Source: Fratercula arctica
Lineage: Eukaryota; Chordata; Aves; Charadriiformes; Alcidae
Direction: 5' to 3'
Length of the DNA: 64,000 nt
Assembly: GCA_947846985.1 (NCBI GenBank)
Contig: CANTUZ010000027.1
Location: 3,888,877 to 3,952,876, forward strand
Position 1 is the stretch's first letter. Each line of letters opens with the position of its first letter. Both the position numbers and the translations under genes were made by a program. Of the stretch, positions 11,744-23,798 are shown piece by piece. Under the pieces are notes generated by a model. The model did no database searches and was not told where the DNA came from. It worked only from the letters and a program-made list of their open reading frames with translations.

Positions 11744-13721
11744 GTTCCCAGACAGCTTTAGAAGAAGCCACAGTTTTCCCTCATGGCTCCTTGGGCATGG
11801 CAGGAAGGTCCGGACATTTGCTATTTTTGAGGCCGGCCCTGGGGAGACTAAGAAAGGGTGCTTTGGCGGCTGAAGGCTCCAGGAAAGCCTGGAGCCCCAA
11901 GGTCTGTGGGGCAATGCAAGCGGTTCCCAGAGAGCTTTAGAAGAAGCCACAGTTTTCCCTCATGGATCCTTCTACGTGGCAGCAAGGTTCAGACATATGG
12001 TAATTTTTGAGGACGGCTGTGGGGGGAGTGCAGAATGGTTGTTTTGAGGCTGAAGACTCCAGGAAAGCCCTGTGCCCGAAAGTCTGTGGGGCAAAGTAAG
12101 CGGTTCCCAGATAGCTTTAGAAGAAGCCACAGTTTTCCCTCATGGCTCCTTGGCATGGCAGCCATCTGCAGACATGTGGTAATTTCTCAGGCTGGCCCTG
12201 GGGCAAGAGGGAAAGGGTGCTTTGGAGGCTGAAGGCTCCAGGAAAGCCCGGAGCCCCAGGTCTGTGGGGCAATGCAAGCGGTTCCCAGAGAGCTTTAGAA
12301 GAAGCCACAGTTTTCCCTCCTGGTTCCTTAGGCGTGGCAGGAAAGTGCAGACATATGGTGATTTTGGAGGCCGGCCCTGGGACGAATAAGAAACGGTGCT
12401 TTGGAGGCTGAATGCTCCACCAAAGCCCGGAGCCCCAAGGTCTGTGGGGCAATGCAAGCGGTTCCCAGAGATCTTTAGAAGAAGCCACAGTTTTCCCTCA
12501 TGGCTCCTTGGGCGTGGCATCAATGTCCAGACATGTGGTAATTTTTGAGGCCGGGCCTGGGGCAAGTGAAAAAGGGTGCTTTGGAGGCTGAAGGCTCCAG
12601 GAAAGCCCGGAGCCCCAAGGTCTGTGGGGCAATGCAAGCGGTTCCCAGAGAGCTTTAGAAGAAGCCACAGTTTTCCCTCATGGTTCCTTAGGCCTGGCAG
12701 GAAGGTCCAGACATATGGTGATTTTGGAGGCCGGTCCTGGGACGAATAAGAAACGGTGCTTTGGAGGCTGAATGCTCCACCAAAGCCCGGAGCCCCAAGG
12801 TCTGTGGGGCAATGCAAGCGGTTCCCAGAGAGCTTTAGAAGAAGCCACAGTTTTCCCTCATGGCTTCCTTAGGCCTGGCAGAAGGTCCAGACATATTGGT
12901 ATTTTTGAGGCCGGTCCTGGGGAGGAATAGAAAGGGTGCTTTGGAGGCTGAAGGCTCCAGGAAAGCCCGGAGCCCCAAGGTCTGTGGGGCAATGCAAGCG
13001 GTTCCCAGAGAGCTTTAGAAGAAGCCACAGTTTTCCCTCATGGCTCCTTGGCATGGCAGCCATCTGCAGACATGTGGTAATTTCTCAGGCTGGCCCTGGG
13101 GCAAGAGGGAAAGGGTGCTTTGGAGGCTGAAGGCTCCAGGAAAGCCCAGAGCCCCAAGGTCTGTGGGGCAATGCAAGCGGTTCCCAGAGAGCTTTAGAAG
13201 AAGCCACAGTTTTCCCTCCTGGCTCCTTAGGCGTGGCAGGAAAGTCCAGACATATGGTATTTTTGAGGCCGGCCCTGGGACGAATAAGAAAACGGGTGCT
13301 TTGAGGCTGAAGGCTCCAGGAAAGCCCGGAGCCCCAAGGTCTGTGGGGCAATGCAAGCGGTTCCCAGAGAGCTTTAGAAGAAGCCACAGTTTTCCCTCAT
13401 GGCTCCTTAGGCCTGGCAGCAATCTCCAGACATGTGGTAATTTTTGAGGCCGGGCCTGGGGCGAAGGAGAAAAGGGTGCTTTTGGAGGCTGAAGGCTCCA
13501 GGAAAGCCCAGGAGCCCCAAGGTCTGTGGGGCAATGAAGCGGTTCCCAGAGAGCTTTAGAAGAAGCCACAGTTTTCCCTCATGGTTCCTTAGGCGTGGCA
13601 GGAAGGTCCAGACATATGGTGATTTTTGGGGGCGGCCCTGGGACGAATAAGAAACGGTGCTTTGGAGGCTGAATGCTCCACCAAAGCCCGGAGCCCCAAG
13701 GTCTGTGGGGCAATGCAAGCG
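11744..13721. repeat. Second, decaying copy of the 12-monomer repeat
   Basis: The order is D (11744), E (11923), A (12103), B2 (12281), C (12461), B (12641), variant B (12821), A (13001), B2 (13180), C-like (13360), B (13542), then an E-like unit at 13722 where another B is expected. The first seven units track the 9587-11743 copy closely. From 12821 onward the units drift: CATATTGGTATTTTTGAGG appears in the variant B, and a C-like unit begins CCTGGCAGCAATC. This is the edge of the higher-order domain. Confidence 0.7.
12103..13000. repeat. 5-monomer higher-order repeat A-B2-C-B-B, copy 3 (898 bp)
   Basis: Monomers start at 12103, 12281, 12461, 12641 and 12821. The A monomer is 178 bp, missing one A in GAGCCCCAGGTC. 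The last unit is a diverged B. It is separated from copy 2 by a D-E pair, consistent with pentamer duplication inside a longer 12-mer. Confidence 0.75.
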
Positions 13722-16700
13722 GTTCCCAGAGAGCTTTAGAAGAAGCCACAGTTTTCCCTCATGGCTCCTTGGGCGTGGCAGCAAGGTTCAGACATATGGT
13801 AATTTTTGAGGCCGGCCTGTGGGGGAGCTGAAGAATGGTTGCTTTGGAGGCTGAAGGCCTCCAGGAAAGCCTGTAGCCCCAAAGTCTGTGGGGCAATGCA
13901 AGCGGTTCCCAGAGAGCTTTAGAAGAAGCCACAGTTTTCCCTCATGGATCCTTGGCTACATGGCAGCAAGGTTCAGACATATGGTAATTTTTGAGGACGG
14001 CTGTGGGGGGAGTGCAGAATGGTTGTTTTGAGGATGAAGGCTCCAGGAAAGCCCTGTGCCCCAAAGTTGTGGGGCAATGTAAGCGGTTCCCAGAGAGCTT
14101 TAGAAGAAGCCACAGTTTGCCCTCATGGCTCCTTGCTACGTGGCAGCAAGCTGTCAAGACATATGGTAATTTTCGAGGACGGTGCCTGGGGGCAGAGTGG
14201 AAATGGTTGCTTTTGAGGCTGAAGCCTCCAGGAAAGCCCTGTAGCCCAAAGGTCTGTGGGGCAAGTCAAGCGGTTCCCAGAGAGCTTTAGAAGAAGCCAC
14301 AGTTTTCCCTCATGGCTTCCTTAGGCGTGGCAGGAAGGTCCAGACATATGGTGATTTTTGAGGCCGGCCCTGGGGACGAGTAAGAAAGGGTGCTTTGGAG
14401 GCTGAATGCTCCACCAAAGCCCGGAGCCCCAAGGTCTGTGGGGCAATGCAAGCGGTTCCCACAGAGCTTTAGAAGAAGCCACAGTTTTTCCCTCATGGCT
14501 CCTTGGGTCGTGGCATGCAAGTTCCAGACATTTGCTATTTTTGACGGCCGGCCTGGGGCAAGTGAGAAAGGGTTGTTTTGAGGCTGAAGGCTCCAGGAAA
14601 GCCCCGAGCCCCAAGGTCTGTGGGGCAATGCAAGCGGTTCCCAGAGAGCTTTAGAAGAAGCCACAGTTTTCCCTCATGGCTCCTTGGCACGGCAGCCATC
14701 TGCAGACATGTGGTAATTTCTCAGGCTGGCCCTGGGGCAAGAGGGAAAGGGTGCTTTGGATGCTGAAGGCTCCAGGAAAGCCCGGAGCCCCAAGGTCTGT
14801 GGGGCAATGGAAGCGGTTCCCAGAGAGCTTTAGAAAAAGCCACATTTTTCCCTCATGGCTCCTTAGGGCGTGGCATAAGTCTCCAGACATGTGGTAATTT
14901 TTGGAGGCCGGCCTGGGAGCAAGTGAAAAAGGGTTGCTTTTGAGGCTGAAGGCTCCAGGAAAGCCCTGATGCCCCAAGGTCTGTGGGGCAATGCAAGCGG
15001 TTCCCAGAGAGCTTTAGAAGAAGCCACAGTTTTCCCTCATGGCTCCTTTGGCACGTGCAGCAATCTGCAGACATGTGGTAATTTCTCAGGCTGGCCCTGG
15101 GGCAAGAGGGAAAGGGTTGTTTGGAGGCTGAAGGCTCCAGGAAAGCCCGGAGCCCCAAGGTCTGTGGGGCAATGCAAGCGGGTCCCAGAGAGCTTTAGAA
15201 GAAGCCACAGTTTTCCCTCATGGTTCCTTAGGCGTGGCAGGAAAGTGCAGACATATGGTGATTTTGGAGGCGGCCCTGGGACGAATAAGAAACGGTGCTT
15301 TGGAGGCTGAATGCTCCACCAAAGCCCGGAGCCCCAAGGTCTGTGGGGCAATGCAAGCGGTTCCCAGAGATCTTTAGAAGAAGCCACAGTTTTCCCTCAT
15401 GGTTCCTTAGGCGTGGCAGGAAGGTCCAGACATATGGTGATTTTTGAGGCCGGCCCTGGGACGAGTAAGAAAGGGTGCTTTGGAGGCTGAATGCTCCACC
15501 AAAGCCCGGAGCCCCAAGGTCTGTGGGGCAATGCAAGCGGTTCCCAGAGAGCTTTAGAAGAAGCCACAGTTTGCCCTCATGGCTCCTTCTACGTGGCAGC
15601 AAGGTTCAGACATATGGTAATTTTTGAGGATGGCTGTGGGGGGAGTGCAGAATGGTTGTTTTGAGGCTGAAGCCTCCAGGAAAGCCCTGTGCCCAAAAGT
15701 CTGTGGGGCAATGCAAGCGGTTCCCAGAGAGCTTTAGAAGAAGCCACAGTTTGCCCTCATGGCTCCTTCTACGTGGCAGCAAGGTTCAGACATATGGTAA
15801 TTTTTTGAGGATGGCTGTGGGGCGAGGCAGAATGGTTGTTTTGAGGCTGAAGCCTCCAGGAAAGCCCTGTGCCCAAAAGTCTGTGGGGCAAAGTAAGCGG
15901 TTCCCAGAGAGCTTTAGAAGAAGCCACAGTTTTCCCTCATGGCTCCTTGGGCGTGGCATCAATCTCCAGACATGTGGTAATTTTTGAGGCCGGGCCTGGG
16001 GCGAGTGAAAAGGGTTGTTTTGAGGCTGAAGGCTCCAGGAAAGCCCATGAGCCCCAAGGTCTGTGGGGCAATGGAAGCGGTTCCCAGAGAGCTTTAGAAG
16101 AAGCCACAGTTTTCCCTCATGGTTCCTTAGGCGTGGCAGGAAGGTCCAGAGATATGGTGATTTTTGAGGCCGGCCCTGGGACGAGTAAGAAAGGGTGCTT
16201 TGGAGGCTGAATGCTCCACCAAAGCCCGGAGCCCCAAGGTCTGTGGGGCAATGCAAGCGGTTCCCAGAGAGCTTTAGAAGAAGCCACAGTTTGCCCTCAT
16301 GGCTCCTTCTACGTGGCAGCAAGGTTCAGACATATGGTAATTTTTGAGGATGGCTGTGGGGGGAGTGCAGAATGGTTGTTTTGAGGCTGAAGCCTCCAGG
16401 AAAGCCCTGTGCCCAAAAGTCTGTGGGGCAATGGAAGCGGTTCCCAGAGAGCTTTAGAAGAAGCCACAGTTTTCCCTCATGGCTCCTTGGGCGTGGCAGC
16501 AAGGTTCAGACATATGGTAATTTTTGAGGATGGCTGTGGGGGGAGTGCAGAATGGTTGTTTTGAGGCTGAAGCCTCCAGGAAAGCCCTGTGCCCAAAAGT
16601 CTGTGGGCAATGCAAGCAGTTCCCAGAGAGCTTTAGAAGAAGCCACAGTTTGCCCTCATGGCTCCTTCTACGTGGCAGCAAGGTTCAGACATGATGGTAA

Positions 16701-17161
16701 TTTTTTGAGGATGGCTGTGGGGGGAGTGCAGAATGGTTGTTTTGAGGCTGAAGCCTCCAGGAAAGCCCTGTGCCCAAAAGTTTGTGGGGCAATGGAAGCG
16801 GTTCCCAGAGAGCTTTAGAAGAAGCCACAGTTTGCCCTCATGGCTCCTTCTACGTGGCAGCAAGGTTCAGACATATGGTAATTTTTGAGGACGGTTGTGG
16901 GGGGGAGTGCAGAATGGTTGTTTTGAGGCTGAAGCCTCCAGGAAAGCCCTGTGCCCAAAAGTCTGTGGGGCAAAGTAAGCGGTTCCCAGAGAGCTTTAGA
17001 AGAAGCCACAGTTTTCCCTCATGGCTCCTTAGGCCTGGCAGGAAGGTCCAGACATATGGTGATTTTTGAGGCCGGCCCTGGGACGAGTAAGAAAGGGTGC
17101 TTTGGAGGCTGAATGCTCCACCAAAGCCCGGAGCCCCAATGTCTGTGGGGCAATGCAAGCG

Positions 17162-17339
17162 GTTCCCTGAGAGCTTTAGAAGAAGCAACAGTTTTCCCTC
17201 CTGGCTCCTTGGGTGTGGGCATGAAAGTCCAGAAATTTCCCATTTTTACGGCCGGCCCTGGGGCAAGTGAGAAAGGGTGCTTTGGAGGCTGAAGGCGCCA
17301 GGAAAGCCCCGAGCCCCAAGGTCTGTGGGCAATGAAGCG
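17162..17339. repeat. Class F monomer, copy 1
   Basis: The unit has the F hallmarks: GGGTGTGGGC, GTCCAGAAATTTCC, TTTTTACGGCCGGCCCTGGG and GCCCCGAGCC. It is 178 bp and begins GTTCCCTGAG. Unlike the later F copies it is followed by an A monomer rather than E. Confidence 0.7.
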
Positions 17340-18416
17340 GTTCCCAGAGAGCTTTAGAAGAAGCCACAGTTTTCCCTCATGGCTCCTTTGCATGGCAGCC
17401 ATCTGCAGACATGTGGTAATTTCTCAGGCTGGCCCTGGGGCAAGAGGGAAAGGGTTCTTTGGATTGTGAAGGCTATAGGAAAGACCGGAGCCCCAAGGTC
17501 TGTGGGGCAATGGAAGCGGTTCCCAGAGAGCTTTAGAAAAAGCCACATTTTTCCCTCATAGCTCCTTGGGCGTGGCATTAATCTCCAGACATGTGGTAAT
17601 TTTTGAGGCCGGGCCTGCGGCGAGTGAAAAAGGGTTGTTTTGAGGCTGAAGGCGCCAGGAAAGCCCCGAGCCCCAAGGTCTGTGGGGCAATGCAAGCGGT
17701 TCCCAGAGAGCTTTAGAAGAAGCCACAGTTTTCACTCATGACTCCTTCTACGTGGCAGCAACGTTCAGACATATGGTAATTTTTGAGGATAGCTGTGGGG
17801 GGAGTGAAGAATGGTTGTTTTGAGGCTGAAGCCTCCAGGAAAGCCCTGTGCCCGAAAGTCTGTGGGGCAATGGAAGCGGTTCCCAGAGAGCTTTAGAAGA
17901 AGCCACAGTTTTCCCTCATGGCTCCTTGGCATGGCAGCCATCTGCAGACATGTGGTAATTTCTCAGGCTGGCCCTGGGGCAAGTGAGAAAGGGTGCTTTG
18001 GAGGGTGAAGGCTCCAGGAAAGCCCGGAGCCCCAAGGTCTGTGGGGCAATGCAAGCGGTTCCCTGAGAGCTTTAGAAAAAGCCACAGTTTTCCCTCATGG
18101 CTCCTTGGGCGTGGCAGGAAGGTGCGGACATTTGCTATTTTTGAGGCCAGCCCTGGGGCGACTAAGAAAGGTTGCCTTTGAGGCTGAAGGCACCAGGAAA
18201 GCATGGAGAGCCCAGGTCTGTGGGGCAATGGAAGCGGTTCCCAGAGAGCTTTAGAAGAAGCCACAGTTTTCCCTCATGGCTCCTTAGGCGTGGCAGGAAG
18301 GTCCAGACATATGGTGATTTTTGAGGCCGGCCCTGGGACGAGTAAGAAAGGGTGCTTTGGAGGCTGAATGCTCCACCAAAGCCCGGAGCCCCAAGGTCTG
18401 TGGGGTAATGCAAGCG

Positions 18417-18596
18417 GTTCCCACACAGCTTTAGAAGAAGCCACATTTTTCCCTCCTGGCTCCTTGGGTGTGGGCAGGAAAGTCCAGAAATTTCCTATTT
18501 TTACGGCCGGCCCTGGGGCAAGTGAGAAAGGGTGCTTTGGAGGCTGAAGGCGCCAGGAAAGCCCCGAGCCCCAAGGTCTGTGGGGCAATGCAAGCG
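18417..18596. repeat. Class F monomer (type example), in B-F-E module
   Basis: Class F is set apart by CAGAAATTTCCTATTTTTAC where other classes read CAGACAT and TTTTGAGG. It also has CCCTCCTGGCTCC, GGGTGTGGGCAGGAAAG and an intact FseI site. The neighbours are B before and E after (18597). The same B-F-E order recurs at 21825 and 33319. Confidence 0.75.
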
Positions 18597-21500
18597 GTTC
18601 CCAGAGAGCTTTAGAAGAAGCCACAGTTTGCCCTCATGGCTCCTTCTACGTGGCAGCAAGGTTCAGACATATGGTAATTTTTGAGGATAGCTGTGGGGGG
18701 AGTGCAGAATGGTTGTTTTGAGGCTGAAGCCTCCAGGAAAGCCCTGTGCCCAAAAGTCTGTGGGGCAAAGTAAGCGGTTCCCAGAGAGCTTTAGAAAAAG
18801 CCACAGTTTTCCCTCATGGCTCCTTGGGCGTGGCAGGAAGGTGCGGACATTTGCTATTTTTGAGGCCGGCCCTGGGGCGACTAAGAAAGGGTGCCTTTGA
18901 GGATGAAGGCGCCAGGAAAGCCTGGAGCCCCAACGTCTGTGCGGCAATGCAAGCGGTTCCCAGAGAGCTTTAGAAGAAGCCACAGTTTTCCCTCATGGCT
19001 CCTTAGGCGTGGCAGGAAGGTCCAGACATTTGCTATTTTTGAGGCCGGCCCTGGGGCGACTAAGAAAGGGTGCCTTTGAGGATGAAGGCGCCAGGAAAGC
19101 ATGAGACCCCAGGTCTGTGGGGCAATGCAAGCGGTTCCCAGAGAAGCTTTAGAAAAAGCCACAGTTTTCCCTCATGGCTCCTTGGGCGTGGCATCAATCT
19201 CCAGACATGTGGTAATTTTTGAGGCCGGGCCTGGGGCGAGTGAAAAAGGGCTGTTTTGAGGCTGAAGGCTCCAGGAAAGCCCGGAGCCCCAAGGTCTGTG
19301 GGCAATGGAAGCGGTTCCCAGAGAGCTTTAGAAGAAGCCACAGTTTTCCCTCATGGTTCCTTAGGCGTGGCAGGAAGTCCAGACATATGGTGATTTTTGA
19401 GGCCGGCCCTGGGACGAGTAAGAAAGGGTGCTTTGGAGGCTGAATGCTCCACCAAAGCCCGGAGCCCCAAGGTCTGTGGGGCAATGCAAGCGGTTCCCAG
19501 AGAGCTTTAGAAGAAGCCACAGTTTTCCCTCATGGCTCCTTCTACGTGGCAGCAAGGTTCAGACATATGGTAATTTTTGAGGATGGCTGTGGGGGGAGTG
19601 CAGAATGGTTGTTTTGAGGCTGAAGCCTCCAGGAAAGCCCTGTGCCCAAAAGTCTGTGGGGCAATGGAAGCGGTTCCCAGAGAGCTTTAGAAGAAGCCAC
19701 AGTTTTCCCTCATGGCTCCTTGGCATGGCAGCCATCTGCAGACATGTGGTAATTTCTCAGGCTGGCCCTGGGGCAAGTGAGAAAGGGTGCTTTGGAGGGT
19801 GAAGGCTACAGGAAAGCCCGGAGCCTCAAGGTCTGTGGGGCAATGCAAGCGGTTCCCTGAGAGCTTTAGAAAAAGCCACAGTTTTCCCTCATGGCTCCTT
19901 GGGCGTGGCAGGAAGGTGCGGACATTTGCTATTTTTGAGGCCGGCCCTGGGGCGACTAAGAAAGGGTGCCTTTGAGGCTGAAGGCACCAGGAAAGCATGG
20001 AGTCCCCAGGTCTGTGGGGCAATGGAAGCGGTTCCCAGAGAGCTTTAGAAGAAGCCACAGTTTTCCCTCATGGCTCCTTCTACGGGGCAGGAAGGTCCAG
20101 ACATTTGCTATTTTTGAGGCCGGCCCAGGGGCGACTAAGAAAGGGTGCCTTTGAGGATGAAGGCGCCAGGAAAGCCTGGAGCCCCAACGTCTGTGGGGCA
20201 ATGGAAGCGGTTCCCAGAGAGCTTTAGAAGAAGCCACAGTTTTCCCTCATGGCTCCTTGGGCGTGGCAGGAAGGTCCAGACATTTGCTATTTTTGAGGCC
20301 GGGCCTGGGGCGACTTAGAAAGGGTGTCTTTGAGGATGAAGGCGCCAGGAAAGCATGGAGACCCCAGGTCTGTGGGGCAATGGAAGCGGTTCCCAGAGAG
20401 CTTTAGAAGAAGCCACAGTTTTCCCTCATGGTTCCTTAGGCGTGGCAGGAAGGTCCAGACATATGGTGATTTTTGAGGCCGGCCCTGGGACGAGTAAGAA
20501 AGGGTGCTTTGGAGGCTGAATGCTCCACCAAAGCCCGGAGCCCCAAGGTCTGTGGGGCAATGCAAGCGGTTCCCAGAGAGCTTTAGAAGAAGCCACAGTT
20601 TGCCCTCATGGCTCCTTCTACGTGGCAGCAAGGTTCAGACATATGGTAATTTTGAGGATGGCTGTGGGGGGAGTGCAGAATGGTTGTTTTGAGGCTGAAG
20701 CCTCCAGGAAAGCCCTGTGCCCAAAAGTCTGTGGGGCAAAGTAAGCGGTTCCCAGAGAGCTTTAGAAGAAGCCACAGTTTTCCCTCATGGCTCCTTGGGC
20801 GTGGCAGCAAGGTTCAGACATATGGTAATTTTTGAGGATGGCTGGGGGGGAGTGCAGAATGGTTGTTTTGAGGCTGAAGCCTCCAGGAAAGCCCTGTGCC
20901 CAAAAGTCTGTGGGGCAATGCAAGCGGTTCCCAGAGAGCTTTAGAAGAAGCCACAGTTTGCCCTCATGGCTCCTTCTACGTGGCAGCAAGGTTCAGACAT
21001 ATGGTAATTTTTGAGGATGGCTGTGGGGGGAGTGCAGAATGGTTGTTTTGAGGCTGAAGCCTCCAGGAAAGCCCTGTGCCCAAAAGTCTGTGGGGCAAAG
21101 TAAGCGGTTCCCAGAGAGCTTTAGAAGAAGCCACAGTTTTCCCTCATGGCTCCTTGGCATAGCAGCCATCTGCAGACATGTGGTAATTTCTCAGGCTGGC
21201 CCTGGGGCAAGTGAGAAAGGGTGCTTTGGAGGGTGAAGGCGCCAGGAAAGCCTGGAGCCCCAACGTCTGTGGGGCAATGGAAGCGGTTCCCTGAGAGCTT
21301 TAGAAAAAGCCACAGTTTTCCCTCATGGTTCCTTAGGCGTGGCAGGAAGGTCCAGACATTTGCTATTTTTGAGGCCGGCCCAGGGGCGACTAAGAAAGGG
21401 TGCCTTTGAGGATGAAGGCGCCAGGAAAGCATGGAGACCCCAGGTCTGTGGGCCAATGGAAGCGGTTCCCAGAGAGCTTTAGAAAAAGCCACAGTTTTCC

Positions 21501-21824
21501 CTCATGGCTCCTTGGGCGTGGCATCAATCTCCAGACATGTGGTAATTTTTGAGGCCGGGCCTGGGGCGAGTGAAAAAGGGCTGTTTTGAGGCTGAAGGCT
21601 CCAGGAAAGCCCAGAGCCCCAAGGTCTGTGGGGCAATGGAAGCGGTTCCCAGAGAGCTTTAGAAGAAGCCACAGTTTTCCCTCATGGTTCCTTAGGCGTG
21701 GCAGGAAGGTCCAGACATATGGTGATTTTTGAGGCCGGCCCTGGGACGAGTAAGAAAGGGTGCTTTGGAGGCTGAATGCTCCACCAAAGCCCGGAGCCCC
21801 AAGGTCTGTGGGGCAATGCAAGCG

Positions 21825-22004
21825 GTTCCCAGACAGCTTTAGAAGAAGCCACATTTTTCCCTCCTGGCTCCTTGGGTGTGGGCAGGAAAGTCCAGAAATT
21901 TCCTATTTTTACGGCCGGCCCTGGGGCAAGTGAGAAAGGGTGCTTTGGAGGCTGAAGGCGCCAGGAAAGCCCCGAGCCCCAAGGTCTGTTGGGCAATGCA
22001 AGCG
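21825..22004. repeat. Class F monomer, copy in C-B-F-E-A module
   Basis: It carries the F hallmark CAGAAATTTCCTATTTTTAC. It is preceded by C and B units and followed by E (22005) and A (22185). The tail has GGTCTGTTGGGC, a private T. Confidence 0.75.
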
Positions 22005-22184
22005 GTTCCCAGAGAGCTTTAGAAGAAGCCACAGTTTGCCCTCATGGCTCCTTCTACGTGGCAGCAAGGTTCAGACATATGGCAATTTTTGGGGATGGCT
22101 GTGGGGGGAGTGCAGAATGGTTGTTTTGAGGCTGAAGCCTCCAGGAAAGCCCTGTGCCCAAAAGTCTGTGGGGCAAAGTAAGCG

Positions 22185-22722
22185 GTTCCCAGAGAGCTTT
22201 AGAAGAAGCCACATTTTTCCCTCATGGCTCCTTGGCATAGCAGCCATCTGCAGACATGTGGTAATTTCTCAGGCTGGCCCTGGGGTGACTAAGAAAGGGT
22301 GCTTTGGAGGGTGAAGGCTCCAGGAAAGCCCGGAGCCCCAAGGTCTGTGGGGCAATGCAAGCGGTTCCCTGAGAGCTTTAGAAAAAGCCACAGTTTTTCC
22401 CTCATGGCTCCTTGGGCGTGGCAGGAAGGTGCGGACATTTGCTATTTTTGAGGCTGGCCCTGGGGCGACTAAGAAAGGGTGCCTTTGAGGCTGAAGGCGC
22501 CAGGAAAGCATGGAGACCCCAGGTCTGTGGGGCAATGGAAGCGGTTCCCAGAGAGCTTTAGAAGAAGCCAGAGTTTTCCCTCATGGCTCCTTCTACGGGG
22601 CAGGAAGGTCCACAGATTTGCTATTTTTGAGGCCGGCCCAGGGGCGACTAAGAAAGGGAGCCTTTGAGGATGAAGGCTCCAGGAAAGCCCGGAGCCCGAA
22701 GGTCTGTGGGGCAATGCAAGCG
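22185..22722. repeat. 3-monomer higher-order repeat A-D-D2, copy 1 (538 bp)
   Basis: Monomers start at 22185 (A), 22364 (D) and 22544 (D2). The D monomer has GAGGCTGGCCCTGGGGC rather than the usual GGCCGGCC. The next trimer begins immediately at 22723. Copies share rare variants, such as GCCAGAGTTTTCCC in D2, so they arose by recent duplication. Confidence 0.85.
22544..22722. repeat. Sub-class D2 monomer (type example)
   Basis: D2 differs from D by CTTCTACGGGGCAGGAAGG and GTCCACAGATTTGCTATT, with GGCCCAGGGGCGACTAAG. The CTTCTACG head is shared with E units, so D2 looks like an E/D recombinant whose left part is E-like and right part D-like. Copies also occur at 23081, 24157 and several places between 24.9 and 28.5 kb. 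Confidence 0.7.
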
Positions 22723-23259
22723 GTTCCCAGAGAGCTTTAGAAGAAGCCACAGTTTTCCCTCATGGCTCCTTGGCCTGGCAGCCATCTGCAGACATGTGGT
22801 AATTTCTCAGGCTGGCCCTGGGGTGACTAAGAAAGGGTGCTTTGGAGGGTGAAGGCTCCAGGAAAGCCCGGAGCCCCAAGGTCTGTGGGGCAATGCAAGC
22901 GGTTCCCTGAGAGCTTTAGAAAAAGCCACAGTTTTCCCTCCTGGCTCCTTGGGCGTGGCAGGAAGGTGCGGACATTTGCTATTTTTGAGGCTGGCCCTGG
23001 GGCGACTAAGAAAGGGTGCCTTTGAGGCTGAAGGCGCCAGGAAAGCATGGAGACCCCAGGTCTGTGGGGCAATGGAAGCGGTTCCCAGAGAGCTTTAGAA
23101 GAAGCCAGAGTTTTCCCTCATGGCTCCTTCTACGGGGCAGGAAGGTCCACAGATTTGCTATTTTTGAGGCCGGCCCAGGGGCGACTAAGAAAGGGTGCCT
23201 TTGAGGATGAAGGCTCCAGGAAAGCCCGGAGCCCGAAGGTCTGTGGGGCAATGCAAGCG
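22723..23259. repeat. 3-monomer higher-order repeat A-D-D2, copy 2 (537 bp)
   Basis: Monomers start at 22723, 22902 and 23081. Class order and private variants match the copy at 22185. It is followed by a third A at 23260, where the pattern switches to C (23439) and E (23619). Confidence 0.85.
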
Positions 23260-23798
23260 GTTCCCAGAGAGCTTTAGAAGAAGCCACAGTTTTCCCTCAT
23301 GGCTCCTTGGCCTGGCAGCCATCTGCAGACATGTGGTAATTTCTCAGGCTGGCCCTGGGGTAAGAGGGAAAGGGTGCTTTGGAGGGTGAAGGCTACAGGA
23401 AAGCCCGGAGCCCCAAGGTCTTTGGGGCAATGCAAGCGGTTCCCTGAGAGCTTTAGAAAAAGCCACATTTTTCCCTCATGGCTCCTTGGGCGTGGCATTA
23501 ATCTCCAGACATGTGGTAATTTTTGAGGCCGGGCCTGCGGCGAGTGAAAAAGGGTTGTTTTGAGGCTAAAGGCGCCAGGAAAGCCCCGAGCCCCAAGGTC
23601 TGTGGGGCAATGCAAGCGGTTCCCAGAGAGCTTTAGAAGAAGCCACAGTTTGCCCTCATGGCTCCTTCTACGTGGCAGCAAGGTTCAGACATATGGTAAT
23701 TTTTGGGGATGGCTGTGGGGGGAGTGCAGAATGGTTGTTTTGAGGCTGAAGCCTCCAGGAAAGCCCTGTGCCCAAAAGTCTGTGGGGCAAAGTAAGCG

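Larger units (their letters stand above)
1..13721. repeat. Array 1 left domain (first diagnostic variant set)
   Basis: Monomers here share a set of diagnostic bases: B units read ACGAATAAGAAACGG, C units mostly read CAAGTGAAAAAGGG, A units read CAAGAGGGAAAGGG followed by GGAGGCTGAAGG, and E units read GCCCGAAAGTC. The same classes further right mostly carry different bases. This indicates local homogenisation in separate domains. The right border is gradual (roughly 13.7-15.5 kb), where both versions of B alternate. Class order near the left end is B, A/C hybrid, D, C, B, C-variant, E, A, C, D, D, B, E, A, D (starts 1, 181, 361, 539, 719, 899, 1079, 1259, 1438, 1618, 1797 and onward), so it is not yet a regular higher-order repeat there. 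Confidence 0.75.

Noticed and set aside
10859..11950. 363-codon open frame on the minus strand as a protein gene
   Set aside because: It is a 60-residue repeat made by the 180 bp monomer. Overlapping frames on both strands are also open, and neighbouring monomers of 178-179 bp shift the frame. No recognisable domain or gene structure is present.
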